A stretch of DNA of 37,290 nucleotides from contig NZ_MJEI01000059.1 of assembly GCF_002095395.1 (NCBI RefSeq), forward strand, positions 1 to 37,290, in the 5' to 3' direction. This DNA comes from Williamsia sp. 1135 (GTDB taxonomy: Bacteria > Actinomycetota > Actinomycetes > Mycobacteriales > Mycobacteriaceae). The notes under the pieces were generated by a model that saw only the letters and a list, made by a program, of their open reading frames with translations, was not told the origin of the DNA and searched no databases. A program made the position numbers and the translations under genes. Positions 25,583-34,611 of the stretch are shown here, piece by piece; positions within the stretch are counted from its first letter, which is position 1; each line of letters opens with the position of its first letter.

Positions 25583-26616
25583 GGCATCATTCCGATCGAT
25601 TTCAACACGGTAATAAACGATTCGGCGTCCCGCCGCGCCAGGTTCCGGCCATCGATGGAGATGTCCGAAAGGTTGATATCGGGCGACCCCACGAATGGAA
25701 TCAGTTTGTCGCGGATGACGCGCGTTGCCTGCTCCGTGAAGGACTTTGAGTAAATGTCGGAGTTGGCGATCGACGCAATCACCGGGGCGATCGCAGCCAC
25801 CGACTCCTTGATGCGTGAGTACTCCGGATCCACGATCCTGCCCGCGGCCACAGCGAAATCACGCAAGTTGGCGATGAGTAACGCGACGTCGATCAGGGAG
25901 TAGCCGAGGCCATAAAAGTTGCGTCCACCCTTAGTCAGCATCCGGTCGATTCCCGATGGATCAGCCAAGATCACCTTCAGAGTCCGATCAGCCGACCTCA
26001 ACACTACGTCGAGCTTGTCAGTGTTCGAGGAGACCTCCGAAACGGTCTCCAGCGTTGTCCGATACAGGGCGTCGAATTCCTGCGGGTCCTTGGGGAACGT
26101 GGTGTTCAATGTCGAGATGGCGGTGTGGATCTTGTCGAGCTCACCGCCGCCGAGGACATTCGCCATTCCGCGCATGACGTCCTCGACATTTGCTGCCGGC
26201 TCGGTCCGTGCCAGCGGGATCACCGAACCCGACCGCAGCAAGGCACCCGTCGACGGCTCGGCTGGGGGAAGGATGGCAACGTAGATCTCACCGAGGAGAG
26301 TGTCTTGACGCAGTTCGGCTCGCGATTCGCCCGGCAGCTGAGTCTTGTGATCGATGCGAGCTTCGACGACCGCATGCCCGTTCTCGTACGTGACATCTTC
26401 GACGGTTCCGACGCTGATCCCCTCCGACAGGACTTTAGCGAGGGCTGGCAGGTTGAGTGCGCTGGTGAACTCCATCTGGATGTCGTAGCCGTTGCCGTCG
26501 GAGGTCCCTACGGTCGGCGGATTGTCGGCGTTGATCCCACATGACGTCACGAACACCATCGCTGCCATCAGTGCGACTATCGTGGGTCCGAGGCGTGCCC
26601 GGTTGACCGAGATCAT
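25579..26616 (-). CDS. mceE: MceE-type lipoprotein
   Basis: A 345-residue Mce/MlaD-family lipoprotein. A hydrophobic N-terminal signal (about 9-25) ends in the lipobox VTSC with acylated Cys26, as expected of the MceE/LprK position. The Mce domain follows (LSEGISVGTVEDV, then LLGEIYVAILPP). Its start directly touches the mceD stop and its own end overlaps mceF. As an anchored subunit it would be part of the importer's periplasmic tube. Confidence 0.92.
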   Translation of the reverse strand: MISVNRARLGPTIVALMAAMVFVTSCGINADNPPTVGTSDGNGYDIQMEFTSALNLPALAKVLSEGISVGTVEDVTYENGHAVVEARIDHKTQLPGESRAELRQDTLLGEIYVAILPPAEPSTGALLRSGSVIPLARTEPAANVEDVMRGMANVLGGGELDKIHTAISTLNTTFPKDPQEFDALYRTTLETVSEVSSNTDKLDVVLRSADRTLKVILADPSGIDRMLTKGGRNFYGLGYSLIDVALLIANLRDFAVAAGRIVDPEYSRIKESVAAIAPVIASIANSDIYSKSFTEQATRVIRDKLIPFVGSPDINLSDISIDGRNLARRDAESFITVLKSIGMMP

Positions 26617-27665
26617 CAGGCCCCTCCACCCATCATCCCGGCGATCGTCCTTGATGCATCGCCGGGCCTGCAGACGCCGTTTGCCACTGGCGCAGCGCAG
26701 CTACTGACGAGGCTTCGCAAAGGCAGCGACACTGCGAACGCCTGCACGATCGACTTGGCATCGGGGTGTTTGACGATGAGGTCTGCCGTGCGGGCTGCTA
26801 CTGCTGCCATCATGTCCGGCTGCTCTCCCATGCCGGCGATGAGCGGAACGGCAGCATCACCGATCGCGAATACCGGGGGACCGAAATCTGTTGCGAGCCG
26901 CGAGAGGATCGGTACGAACGTCCCCGCGTACTCGACTGCCGCACCGAACGTCTGGCCGAACGCGACGATGACATTGATGGCACCGACGAAGTTGTCGAAG
27001 AGGGCGGTCAGCTCTTTGTCGTTCTCAGTTGCCACCCCCGTCAGTGTTGCGAGGTTCCCGACGATCCTGCGAATCTGTCCATCCCGCTTGGCCGGGTCGT
27101 TGATGAGCGTGGCAGAGTCCTTGATGATCCCGGCCACGTCGCCCTGTGTCCCTTCCAGATTGCGGGAGACGAGCTTGAGGGACTGCAGGACGGCGTCGGT
27201 GTTTCTACCGTTGTCCTTGACCAGGTCCTCGGACAAGTTGCTGATCGAGTCGAGCGTCTGACTGACGCCTAGCGGGGTTCTCGTCTTACTCAACGGAATG
27301 CACTGATTCGTCTCGTATCGGGCTCCACCGGAGTACGGCTTGGTGAACTCTATCTGACGTTCGGTCACGATGGATGTCGACACCATGGTCGCGCCGACGT
27401 CGGCGGACAGCGGCACGCTCTTGTCGACCCGCATCTCGACCCTTACACCGGACTGACCTTTATTCTGTTGCACCCCAACGACGCTGCCCACCTTCTTGCC
27501 GAGCATGGCGACTGCGTTGCCTTCGAAGAGGCCCGATGCATCGGTGAACTCTGCGCACAAGGCACGCGTGTCGTCGGACGCTGTCCGCCCTATCCCGATA
27601 CCAGCGATGACCACAACCACCACGGCGACCAAGAGCAGCAGCCTTCGGACCCAGGTGGTCAACAT
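26616..27665 (-). CDS. mceD: MceD-type substrate-binding protein
   Basis: A 349-residue Mce-family protein with an N-terminal membrane helix (about 7-26) and the Mce domain (AVAMLGKKVGSVVGVQQ, then IVTERQIEFTKPYSGG). A helical tail follows, ending in a short Cys-containing C-terminus (SCAAPVANGVCRPGD). The ATG at 27665 overlaps the end of mceC by 7 bp. It has the fourth-position order of an mce operon. Confidence 0.9.
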   Translation of the reverse strand: MLTTWVRRLLLLVAVVVVVIAGIGIGRTASDDTRALCAEFTDASGLFEGNAVAMLGKKVGSVVGVQQNKGQSGVRVEMRVDKSVPLSADVGATMVSTSIVTERQIEFTKPYSGGARYETNQCIPLSKTRTPLGVSQTLDSISNLSEDLVKDNGRNTDAVLQSLKLVSRNLEGTQGDVAGIIKDSATLINDPAKRDGQIRRIVGNLATLTGVATENDKELTALFDNFVGAINVIVAFGQTFGAAVEYAGTFVPILSRLATDFGPPVFAIGDAAVPLIAGMGEQPDMMAAVAARTADLIVKHPDAKSIVQAFAVSLPLRSLVSSCAAPVANGVCRPGDASRTIAGMMGGGA

Positions 27666-28657
27666 TTGTCGTCACCACTCGGAATGCACACACGAACCTC
27701 TGGTTCTGTGGTGGCCGGCGCACCCACCGGCGCTGCCTGGAGGAGTACGCCGAGGCGCTGAGTGATCTGATCGACCTGTGTTAGGGCATTGGAGTAGCCC
27801 GGCAGCTCTGTCGCCACCTTGTCCAGGAGCGTCTTGAACTGTTGCACGGACGGTTCGATCCCATCGCGGTACGCCACGAGCGGCCTCGTCAGAAGTTTGA
27901 ACAGACGCCTGAGGTAGTCGAACCCGTCGCGGACGTTCTGGATATCAGGTCCCAGAGTGCTGGCCAGGAAGCTGAGTTGACGGAGAAAGTCGACCAGCAC
28001 CTGCTTTTGGTCGGCGAAAGCTTCGACGTATTCATCGGACAGAGCGACCGTTTTGTCGAGCTGACCGTACTGTCGCTCTAGGAGGTCCATCAGACTGCTG
28101 GTGTTCCTCAGTGCGTCGGGAATGTTTGTGTTGCCGTCGGAGAACGCATTCTGCAGCAGCGTCGCGGTTTGACGGAGATCGACGCCGTTCACATCACGAA
28201 ACACCGGCGTCGTCGTCTCCAGCGTGTTCGAGATGTCGTAAGTACTCGATGTCTGAACAAGGGGGATTGCCCCCGAGAGCGCGGTCGGTCCTGACCCTGG
28301 GTCCAGATCGAGAACTCGCCCGCCGATCGGCGTGATCAGGCGAACCGCTGCGGTAGCGTCCGAACGGACCGATACCGAGTCGTCGAGTCGAAATTTGACT
28401 GTGATGAACGTTCCTGTGAGGTCCACCGACGACACCTTCCCTTGTCTTATCCCCGCTATACGCACCTGATTACCCGACTCCAGCCCGCCGGTGTTGACCA
28501 GCTGGGCCGAGTACACCTTTTGGCCGGGCGGTGCGATATACACGGCCCCTGCGATCACCAGACCGACCACCACGGTCACCACCACAACACCGGCGACGAT
28601 GAGGTCGCGCCTGCGTTCAGACTGGTGATGCGATCGATTTCGATTAAACAACCTCAC
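27659..28657 (-). CDS. mceC: MceC-type substrate-binding protein
   Basis: A 332-residue Mce-family protein. A basic, Arg/His-rich start (RNRSHHQSERRRD) precedes a membrane helix (about 22-44). The Mce domain (NQVRIAGIRQGKVSSVDL, then ITPIGGRVLDLDPG) and helical tail follow, with Cys in the last residues. The GTG start overlaps the mceB stop (GTGA). It fits the third position of the operon. Confidence 0.9.
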   Translation of the reverse strand: MRLFNRNRSHHQSERRRDLIVAGVVVVTVVVGLVIAGAVYIAPPGQKVYSAQLVNTGGLESGNQVRIAGIRQGKVSSVDLTGTFITVKFRLDDSVSVRSDATAAVRLITPIGGRVLDLDPGSGPTALSGAIPLVQTSSTYDISNTLETTTPVFRDVNGVDLRQTATLLQNAFSDGNTNIPDALRNTSSLMDLLERQYGQLDKTVALSDEYVEAFADQKQVLVDFLRQLSFLASTLGPDIQNVRDGFDYLRRLFKLLTRPLVAYRDGIEPSVQQFKTLLDKVATELPGYSNALTQVDQITQRLGVLLQAAPVGAPATTEPEVRVCIPSGDDKC

Positions 28658-29652
28658 TTACACACCACCAATCGTTGCCCCATAAGCGCGATCCTCGCTG
28701 TATCCGGCAGAGGCAGAGGACCTTTCGAACATCGCGCCTCGCTCGGCGTGGAGTTCGTCGCAGCGGCCAGCGAGTCCATAAGGGGCTTGAGCAGTACCGC
28801 GCCGTTGAGTAGACCCTCCAACTCCCCGGGTTCTCGCGTCAGACGCTGATAAATCGTCGCGAAACTCTGGTCGTACGTTGACTCAAGTTGCTCGCCGGTG
28901 ATGACCGTCTTCGACATGGACCGGTTGACCTCGCGTAGCGACTCTCGCAGCCGGTCACTCACGCGGCTGAAGGCGTCGACGATCGATCCCAGCTTGTCGA
29001 CAAGTTCGACCATCTCCGCCGAGCGGCCTTCGAGCTGGTCGGAGACCTGGCCAAGGCTCGTCACAATATTCGTGATGATCTCAGACCGCTGGTTCCCGTA
29101 GGCAGTGATGTTGGCGACCTGCTTCAAAACAGGCGCTATGCCCCTTCCATCACCTTGAGCAACGCGCAACAAATTGGACTGCAGTTCATTGATCTCGTCG
29201 GCATTAAGCGTGTCGAACACCGGCTTGAACCCGTTGAACAAGGTGGACACATCAAATGAGGGAACGGTCTTGTCGAGCGCCACCTGTGTGAGTGCCCCCT
29301 GTGTCTTTCCCTGTGCCGCACCGATCAATTCGACATATCGCTGACCGAGAAGATTCTGATACCGCACGGCGGCGGTGGTGTTCGATGTGATCGTGACGTC
29401 GTCGTTCAGTTGGAAATGAACGACCGCCGTGGGCCCTTTCAGGTCGATCGCCGTCACATAACCGACCTTGACTCCCGCCAACCGCACACCGTCGCGAGGC
29501 TTGAGCCCGGATGCATCGGAGAAGACCGCAGATCGTTCAGAACTCGGTCCGTCCGAGCTGGGTTCGAGGATGGCGATGATCACGTAGGTGAGAACGCCGA
29601 TGACCGCGGCGAACGCAACGATCTTGATGATGGTGGGAGTTAACGACTTCAT
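28654..29652 (-). CDS. mceB: MceB-type substrate-binding protein
   Basis: A 332-residue Mce-family protein with an N-terminal membrane helix (about 8-28) and a Mce domain (DGVRLAGVKVGYVTAIDL, then NLLGQRYVELIGA), then the helical tail that builds the channel in this family. It ends with a Cys-containing segment. Its ATG lies immediately after the mceA stop codon (TAG at 29653-29655), so translation is coupled. Confidence 0.92.
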   Translation of the reverse strand: MKSLTPTIIKIVAFAAVIGVLTYVIIAILEPSSDGPSSERSAVFSDASGLKPRDGVRLAGVKVGYVTAIDLKGPTAVVHFQLNDDVTITSNTTAAVRYQNLLGQRYVELIGAAQGKTQGALTQVALDKTVPSFDVSTLFNGFKPVFDTLNADEINELQSNLLRVAQGDGRGIAPVLKQVANITAYGNQRSEIITNIVTSLGQVSDQLEGRSAEMVELVDKLGSIVDAFSRVSDRLRESLREVNRSMSKTVITGEQLESTYDQSFATIYQRLTREPGELEGLLNGAVLLKPLMDSLAAATNSTPSEARCSKGPLPLPDTARIALMGQRLVVCK

Positions 29653-30687
29653 CTACCTCGGTCCTCCTGCTGCAAGCGCGCTCTGCAGCGCAGGTGACGT
29701 CTGCACTACCAGGGCGACCTGAAGCTGTACTCGCTCGCCGACCTGCGGCGTGGCTTTGTCGATGCTGTCCAAGATTTGCGGGATGGTGTACACGGTTCGC
29801 ACCAGCCCCGATGCCGACCTGGCGACCGGCCTCGCCAGATCGAGACCCACGTCCAGTAGTGAACTCAACGCCGGATAGTTTTTGCTCAACAGTCCCCCGA
29901 GTCCGCCGAACAAGACCGCGCCGGTGTCGTTGAGGTTGCCCTTTGTCTGTTTGATGGCTTCGTCAGTGGCGAAGAAATCAGCGACGTCGACGTTTATCAG
30001 AATGCCCGGAACGAACGGCGTCATGAAATCGGCTACACCCTGGGACAGGTCTGCTGCGATCGCCAAATCCTGGCCCACTGGCCGCTGTTGAACGTCCCGA
30101 GTGATCTGTGCAATCTGGAACATGAGCTTGCCGGCGTCGGCAAACGTTTGGGAATCATCGACAACAAACTTGACCACGGAATTGAACGCCGGCTGATCGA
30201 GAGCATTGACCAGCTTGGAAAGCTTACGAATCAGTGTCGAAACCGACGTTTGTTCGGACTGCTGCTTGTTGACATAGACACTGCCGCCATCACCGATTAA
30301 CTCTCCCCGTCCGGGGTCAACAATCTCCAGTGCCGTTGGCCCCAGCGCGCTGGCAGACGTGTAATTCACCGCCAGGCCCTGACGCAACCGGATGTCGTCG
30401 TTAGCTCCGGTGAGCTCAATTCTCACAGATGTGCTTTGGTCGCGCACCGACACCGAGGACACCTTGCCCACCGTAAAGCCTCGGTACTTCACCTCCGATC
30501 CGCCCTTCAGCCCGTCACCAATCGCGTCGGTGGTTATCGTCACTGTCTTGCTGTCTACAAATTTTCCGGTTGCGTTTCCCACCAGAAAATAGGCGGCAAC
30601 CACCACGACGACGAGGACACCGATCCCACGCAGGGTCAAATTTGTTATTGATGGCGCGCGCCCTGACGGATCTTTATAAACAGCCAC
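29653..30687 (-). CDS. mceA: MceA-type substrate-binding protein
   Basis: A 344-residue Mce-family protein, first of the six. It has one membrane helix (about 20-38), the Mce domain (SEVKYRGFTVGKVSSVSV, then SASALGPTALEIVDPG) and a helical tail. The GTG at 30687 (VAVYKDPSGRAP) is preferred because AGGGG lies just upstream and it begins 8 bp after the yrbEB stop. The longer frame from ATG 30732 would overlap yrbEB by 37 bp and remains possible. Fatty acids, mycolates and sterols are known Mce cargoes; this one is not assigned. Confidence 0.9.
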   Translation of the reverse strand: MAVYKDPSGRAPSITNLTLRGIGVLVVVVVAAYFLVGNATGKFVDSKTVTITTDAIGDGLKGGSEVKYRGFTVGKVSSVSVRDQSTSVRIELTGANDDIRLRQGLAVNYTSASALGPTALEIVDPGRGELIGDGGSVYVNKQQSEQTSVSTLIRKLSKLVNALDQPAFNSVVKFVVDDSQTFADAGKLMFQIAQITRDVQQRPVGQDLAIAADLSQGVADFMTPFVPGILINVDVADFFATDEAIKQTKGNLNDTGAVLFGGLGGLLSKNYPALSSLLDVGLDLARPVARSASGLVRTVYTIPQILDSIDKATPQVGERVQLQVALVVQTSPALQSALAAGGPR

Positions 30688-30695
30688 TTCAACCC

Positions 30696-31559
30696 CTACC
30701 CCGAAATCCTGACGCCCGAATCGAAGCCCCACATCAGCAGGGTCAAGATCATATCCTCCACAACAATGATGATGAGACTGCTACGGATCGCTCGACCAGA
30801 CGCGCGGCCGACGCCCTCTGCTCCACCGGTGGCGTAGAAACCCTGGTAGCTGTGGACGATGACGACCGATACTACGAAAATGAGGACCTTGATGACCGAG
30901 AACACCAGATCCTGCGGTTTGAGGAACGCATTGAAATAGAAATCGTAGGTGCCACCTGACTGGCCGTGTAGAAGGATGACGACCAGCTTGGCTGCGGCGA
31001 AACTGAGTATCAGCGTCACGATGTAGAGCGGGATGATGGTGGTGATCGCTGCAACCACGCGCGTGCTGACGACATATGGAATCGGCCGCACCGCCATCGA
31101 TTCGAGTGCGTCTATCTCTTCGGCGATGCGCATCGAACCGATCTCCGCAGTGAGGCGACAGCCGGCCTGGGCTGCGAAGCCGATCGCGGCGATAATCGGT
31201 GCCAACTCCCGAGTGTTGGCGTACGACGAGATAAACCCGGTAAGAGATCCCATCCCCACCAGGTCCAGCGAGGCGTAACCCTGGATGCCGATGGATGCCC
31301 CGACAGCCATTCCGAGAATGACAAGCACGACTGCGGTACCCCCGCCGACCAGAATAGCGCCTCGCCCCCAGGCAAACTCCTGTATGTACAAGAGCGTCTG
31401 TCGTCGATAGGTGGTCGCGACGTGGCGGATTCCGGCGACGGTGTCAATGGTGAACGTGGTGATGTGCCCGAGTTGTGCGGGGACTTCGGCGAGGGGCGTC
31501 ACAGAACGAGCGATCGGACGAGTGACAGAAGTGAAACGGGTGGAAGGTACTGCGGTCAC
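30696..31559 (-). CDS. yrbEB: YrbE/MlaE-type permease, second subunit
   Basis: A 287-residue integral-membrane permease of the MlaE family. About five or six hydrophobic segments are present, along with the family signature GFAAQAGCRLTAEIGSMRIAEEIDALESMAV. The EEIDAL stretch is the coupling helix that contacts the ATPase. It pairs with YrbEA in the membrane. The MlaF-like ATPase (MceG) is not in this window, as is normal because one ATPase serves several Mce systems. The start is GTG, 10 bp after the yrbEA stop. Confidence 0.93.
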   Translation of the reverse strand: MTAVPSTRFTSVTRPIARSVTPLAEVPAQLGHITTFTIDTVAGIRHVATTYRRQTLLYIQEFAWGRGAILVGGGTAVVLVILGMAVGASIGIQGYASLDLVGMGSLTGFISSYANTRELAPIIAAIGFAAQAGCRLTAEIGSMRIAEEIDALESMAVRPIPYVVSTRVVAAITTIIPLYIVTLILSFAAAKLVVILLHGQSGGTYDFYFNAFLKPQDLVFSVIKVLIFVVSVVIVHSYQGFYATGGAEGVGRASGRAIRSSLIIIVVEDMILTLLMWGFDSGVRISG

Positions 31560-31569
31560 GTATTCTCCG

Positions 31570-32445
31570 TCATCCGATGGTCTGCGGGACGAACATGATC
31601 GTTAGCTGGGTGATGAATACGTTGATGACGAAGCACGCCACCACCCCCAGAACTACGGTGGCGTTGACAGATTGGGCCACACCCTTCGGGCCGCCTTTTG
31701 TGGACAGACCCCGGTGACATGCGATTGCCACAACAACGAGACCGAATACCAACGACTTGACCAGTGCCACAAGGATGTCCGCCGATGAGGCGAACGAGGC
31801 GAACGAGGCGACGTAACTTCCGGGCGTGATGCCTTGGACGTTGACGCTCAGGATGTAGCCGGCCACGAGGCCGGTAAACACGATGAGCATGCACAACATT
31901 GGAGCGACGATGAGAACCGCGACGAACCGCGGTGCGACGACTCGACGGGTCGGATTGAGTCCGAGAGTTTCCATAGCATCGATTTCTTCACGGACGGTAC
32001 GCGCGCCAAGGTCAGAGGCGATGGCCGACCCTGCCGCACCACCGAGCAGGAGCGCTGTGACGATCGGTGCCCCCTGCTGAATGATCCCGAGTCCACCAGC
32101 GGCTCCGGCGATCGACGTGGCCCCGACCTGCTGGGTCAGACTTCCGACCTGCACCGAGACGATGACGCCGAACGGAATTGCCACCAGGATCGCCGGCAAC
32201 GTCGTGACGGTGATGACGAACCAGGTCTGTGTGACAACCTCCCGAAAAGGAAACCGTCCGGTGACAATGTCGCGCACGGCCCACCGCAGTGCCTGGCCGG
32301 CGAGGGCAATCGTATTTCCGAAGGTCGCAAGACTGTCTGTCGCACGACCAGCAAGTTCCGTAGCGATACTGATTTCTCCTTCACCTTGCTGAACAGCCCA
32401 CCGCGATGGGTGTTCGCACAGTACCAGGTACTTGCAGTACTCCAT
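31570..32445 (-). CDS. yrbEA: YrbE/MlaE-type permease, first subunit
   Basis: A 291-residue frame for an MlaE-family permease. It holds the signature GSAIASDLGARTVREEIDAMETLGLNP and several membrane helices, and ends with VINVFITQLT. It heads the mce operon. The start is unsure. ATG 32445 has no ribosome-binding site and gives an N-terminus longer than known YrbE-A proteins. A clear GAAGGAG lies in the frame with ATC at 32367 as the only codon at the right distance, giving 265 residues; no ATG, GTG or TTG lies nearby. The upper limit is annotated here. Confidence 0.88.
   Translation of the reverse strand: MEYCKYLVLCEHPSRWAVQQGEGEISIATELAGRATDSLATFGNTIALAGQALRWAVRDIVTGRFPFREVVTQTWFVITVTTLPAILVAIPFGVIVSVQVGSLTQQVGATSIAGAAGGLGIIQQGAPIVTALLLGGAAGSAIASDLGARTVREEIDAMETLGLNPTRRVVAPRFVAVLIVAPMLCMLIVFTGLVAGYILSVNVQGITPGSYVASFASFASSADILVALVKSLVFGLVVVAIACHRGLSTKGGPKGVAQSVNATVVLGVVACFVINVFITQLTIMFVPQTIG
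32420..32432. promoter_or_regulatory. AGTACC inverted repeat at the mce operon start
   Basis: AGTACC-a-GGTACT is a perfect 6-bp inverted repeat, followed at 32436-32441 by the palindrome AGTACT. If translation of yrbEA begins near 32367 as the ribosome-binding site suggests, the repeat lies in the untranslated leader or promoter. It resembles the GTACC repeat at 7693-7705. Operator function is a guess. Confidence 0.35.
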
Positions 32446-32759
32446 TCGCGGTTTGGATATTTCTGCCCGAACTAACCAGCCGCACGACGGAACACCGGCC
32501 CCGTTGACCCTCGATGACGCACCGACCCGTCCCTATATGCGGCAGTGGCTCCGCGGGGCTCGCTGGTCGCTGGTCTGCACCGAGTTCATTACTTCGGTTG
32601 AGCAAAACCGGGCTGACCTAGATGCGGAATCTTGTTCCGGTGGAGCGAGATTCGCTAGTGAAGCCAGCGACAAACGATCGCCCCGACAGACTGCGTTTGC
32701 ACCCCAGCGGACGGCGGGGCACTGGTGCTGCGGGGGCCTCGTGATCTACGGTTCCACCC
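32446..32759. other. Divergent promoter region between mce operon and SDR
   Basis: No credible gene is seen in these 314 bp. The region must drive the minus-strand mce operon and the plus-strand SDR. A weak inverted repeat GAATCT...AGATTC is at about 32627-32653. No clear -10/-35 pair or KstR-type palindrome was recognised. Confidence 0.5.
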
Positions 32760-33638
32760 ATGGTGACAGTAGCCGTGAAGTACGTGCCAGCCCGAGTCGC
32801 GCATACTGCTTTACAACGACCACGCACGCCGGTCGAGCTCGTCAACACACTTCGCACCAGATCGCCGGCTAGACGGCTACAAAACTTGACCGTCCTCGTC
32901 ACTGGCTCGTCGTCGGGCATCGGCGCTGCGGCAGCTGAAGAGTTCGCCCGTCGTGGAGCCCACGTCCTGATGGTGGCGCGTCGCGCCCACAGCCTCGACG
33001 AACTCGTCACGCGTATCCGGGCCGCGGGCGGCTATGCCGACACCTGTCCGGCGGATCTCTCCGATACCGACGACACAGCTCGCTTGATCCAGCACGTGCT
33101 CGATGTATACGGCTGCCCGGACATCATCGTGAACAACGCCGGGCGGTCGATTCGCCGCGAGGTCCTCGACTCGACTGACCGGCTACACGATTATCAGCGC
33201 ACCATGGCGGTCAACTACTTCGGTCCCGTGCAACTGACGTTAGGGTTCCTACCTGCCATGAAGGAGCGTGGCAGCGGTCACTTCATCAACGTCTCCACCT
33301 GGGGTATCCCGATGGGCGCCATGCCCAAGTTCTCGGCATACGCGGGATCGAAGGCCGCGATTACCGCTTTCGGACGCAGCATAGCGTCGGAGTTGCGCGG
33401 CACAGGGGTCTCTGTGACCACAGTCTTCTTCCCGCTCGTGCGGACACCGATGATCGAGCCCACCGACGAATACCACCACACTCCCGCCCTCACCGCGGTT
33501 GAAGCTGCAGGCTGGCTTGTGCACGCGGCTGTCTACCGCGATCTGGAGGTCATGCCGCGAGTGGCACGGTTTCTCCGACAAGTGGGCGCGGCATCATCGA
33601 GAATCGCGGACGGGCTTGTAGAACGCAATGCGCCCTAA
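32760..33638 (+). CDS. Short-chain dehydrogenase/reductase
   Basis: A 292-residue classical SDR. The cofactor motif TGSSSGIG is at 48-55, NNAG at 125-128 and the catalytic Ser179, Tyr194 and Lys198 (YAGSK) are present. Arg74/Arg75 just after the second strand (VARRA) favours NADPH. The 47 residues before the motif are longer than usual, basic, and may hold a later true start; ATG 32760 has no good ribosome-binding site. The C-terminal part (PRVARFLRQVGAASSRIADG) resembles mycobacterial lipid-acting SDRs. It is divergent from the mce operon, so a role in metabolism of the imported lipid is plausible but not shown. Confidence 0.88.
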   Translation: MVTVAVKYVPARVAHTALQRPRTPVELVNTLRTRSPARRLQNLTVLVTGSSSGIGAAAAEEFARRGAHVLMVARRAHSLDELVTRIRAAGGYADTCPADLSDTDDTARLIQHVLDVYGCPDIIVNNAGRSIRREVLDSTDRLHDYQRTMAVNYFGPVQLTLGFLPAMKERGSGHFINVSTWGIPMGAMPKFSAYAGSKAAITAFGRSIASELRGTGVSVTTVFFPLVRTPMIEPTDEYHHTPALTAVEAAGWLVHAAVYRDLEVMPRVARFLRQVGAASSRIADGLVERNAP

Positions 33639-33978
33639 CGTGTGTGCCCCAGATAGTGGCCCGGCGAGGTGACTAACTTGCCCGGGGACCGGTGTGCGCG
33701 CACACGGGATAGCTGACTCGTCGGTGCGATCGACCCAGAGGCGCTGGATAGCGACGTTCCTTTCCCGGCCACGGTCCCGGCACTACACAGTCCACCGTTG
33801 CATTTCGATCGCTAAGGATGCGGCGATTCGATTGGGGCACTTGCCTTAAGACAAGGTCGCCGGATTACGGCGATGTCTGCGCACCCTGTCATCTGCGATT
33901 ACGCCGACGTTGTCAACACACTCGACGAGGGGTCCTCGCAAGTTGCGCTCCGCTGATACAGGGTTCAAGGGATCGCCC
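33639..33978. other. Convergent intergenic region with palindrome
   Basis: No convincing gene is seen between the SDR stop and the stop of the Rv2466c-like gene. GTGTGCGCGCACAC (33692-33705), a perfect 14-bp palindrome, could fold as a hairpin and end transcription from the SDR side. CTTGCCTTAAGACAAG (33842-33857) is a second imperfect repeat. Confidence 0.45.
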
Positions 33979-34581
33979 TTAGGAGCTAAACGTTGGTGGT
34001 CCGCTGTGTGGTCGTTGCAGTTGTGCGAAGGCGCTTGTTGCCGACAGCGTCTGTAGGGCGTCGAACAGCTGGTCCCCGTCGTGGTCGCCGGGAATGGCTG
34101 TGAGTACTGGCCCGAAGAAGCACTGGCCGTTGATGCACACGATGGGGCTACCACCAGAGTCGCCGAGACTGTCTTGACTTTGCTGGTGTGCCACACGCAC
34201 TGCACTGTCGTAGGTCGAGTCGTCGAGGCAGTCGGCGAGCTGGGGATCGAGACCACTCTCGGCGAGCGCGCCGGCGACCATCGTCGCGGTGACGTCGGCG
34301 CTCTGTTGGTGCACCCGCTGGCCCAGGGCGGTGTAGAGCGGTCCGAGTGCGCTGTCGCCGGCCCGGTCATGGGCGGCGGCTAGGACACGGCCCAGTTGCT
34401 GGGAGACTTCGATGTGGTGCCGTTGCTGTTCAGGAACATCTGTGCCCTCGTTGAGCACCGCGAGACTCATCTGCCGCCAATCGATCTCGATGTCGCGGCG
34501 CTGCGCGGTGTTGACAAGCCACCGAGACGCGGCCCAGGCGAACGGGCATGCTGGGTCGAAATAGAACGTCACTGCGCTCAT
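33979..34581 (-). CDS. Rv2466c/DsbA-like thioredoxin-fold oxidoreductase
   Basis: A 200-residue thioredoxin-fold protein with a helical insertion, like the mycothiol-dependent nitroreductase Rv2466c of Mycobacterium tuberculosis. The active site is FDPACPFAW with a single Cys12 (CPFA rather than CPWC or CPxC), which suits mechanisms using mycothiol as the second thiol. SPIVCINGQCFFGPVL near the C-terminus carries the cis-Pro loop of this fold. In the M. tuberculosis protein this activity reduces nitro compounds and thiol adducts; here it is inferred. It is preceded at about 30 bp by the DUF302 gene on the same strand and is probably co-transcribed. Confidence 0.8.
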   Translation of the reverse strand: MSAVTFYFDPACPFAWAASRWLVNTAQRRDIEIDWRQMSLAVLNEGTDVPEQQRHHIEVSQQLGRVLAAAHDRAGDSALGPLYTALGQRVHQQSADVTATMVAGALAESGLDPQLADCLDDSTYDSAVRVAHQQSQDSLGDSGGSPIVCINGQCFFGPVLTAIPGDHDGDQLFDALQTLSATSAFAQLQRPHSGPPTFSS

Positions 34582-34611
34582 CTTTACTCCTTCAAGTGCG
34601 GACTGTTGGGT

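Noticed and set aside
30688-30732. ATG start for mceA overlapping yrbEB
   Set aside because: It would overlap yrbEB by 37 bp, whereas GTG 30687 has AGGGG just upstream and a normal 8-bp gap. Kept as an alternative only.
33846-34370. Minus-strand frame of 174 codons overlapping the Rv2466c-like gene
   Set aside because: It shares sequence with a gene that has a clear active site. The non-overlapping end (PLVECVDNVGVIADD) looks faintly protein-like but matches nothing I recognise.
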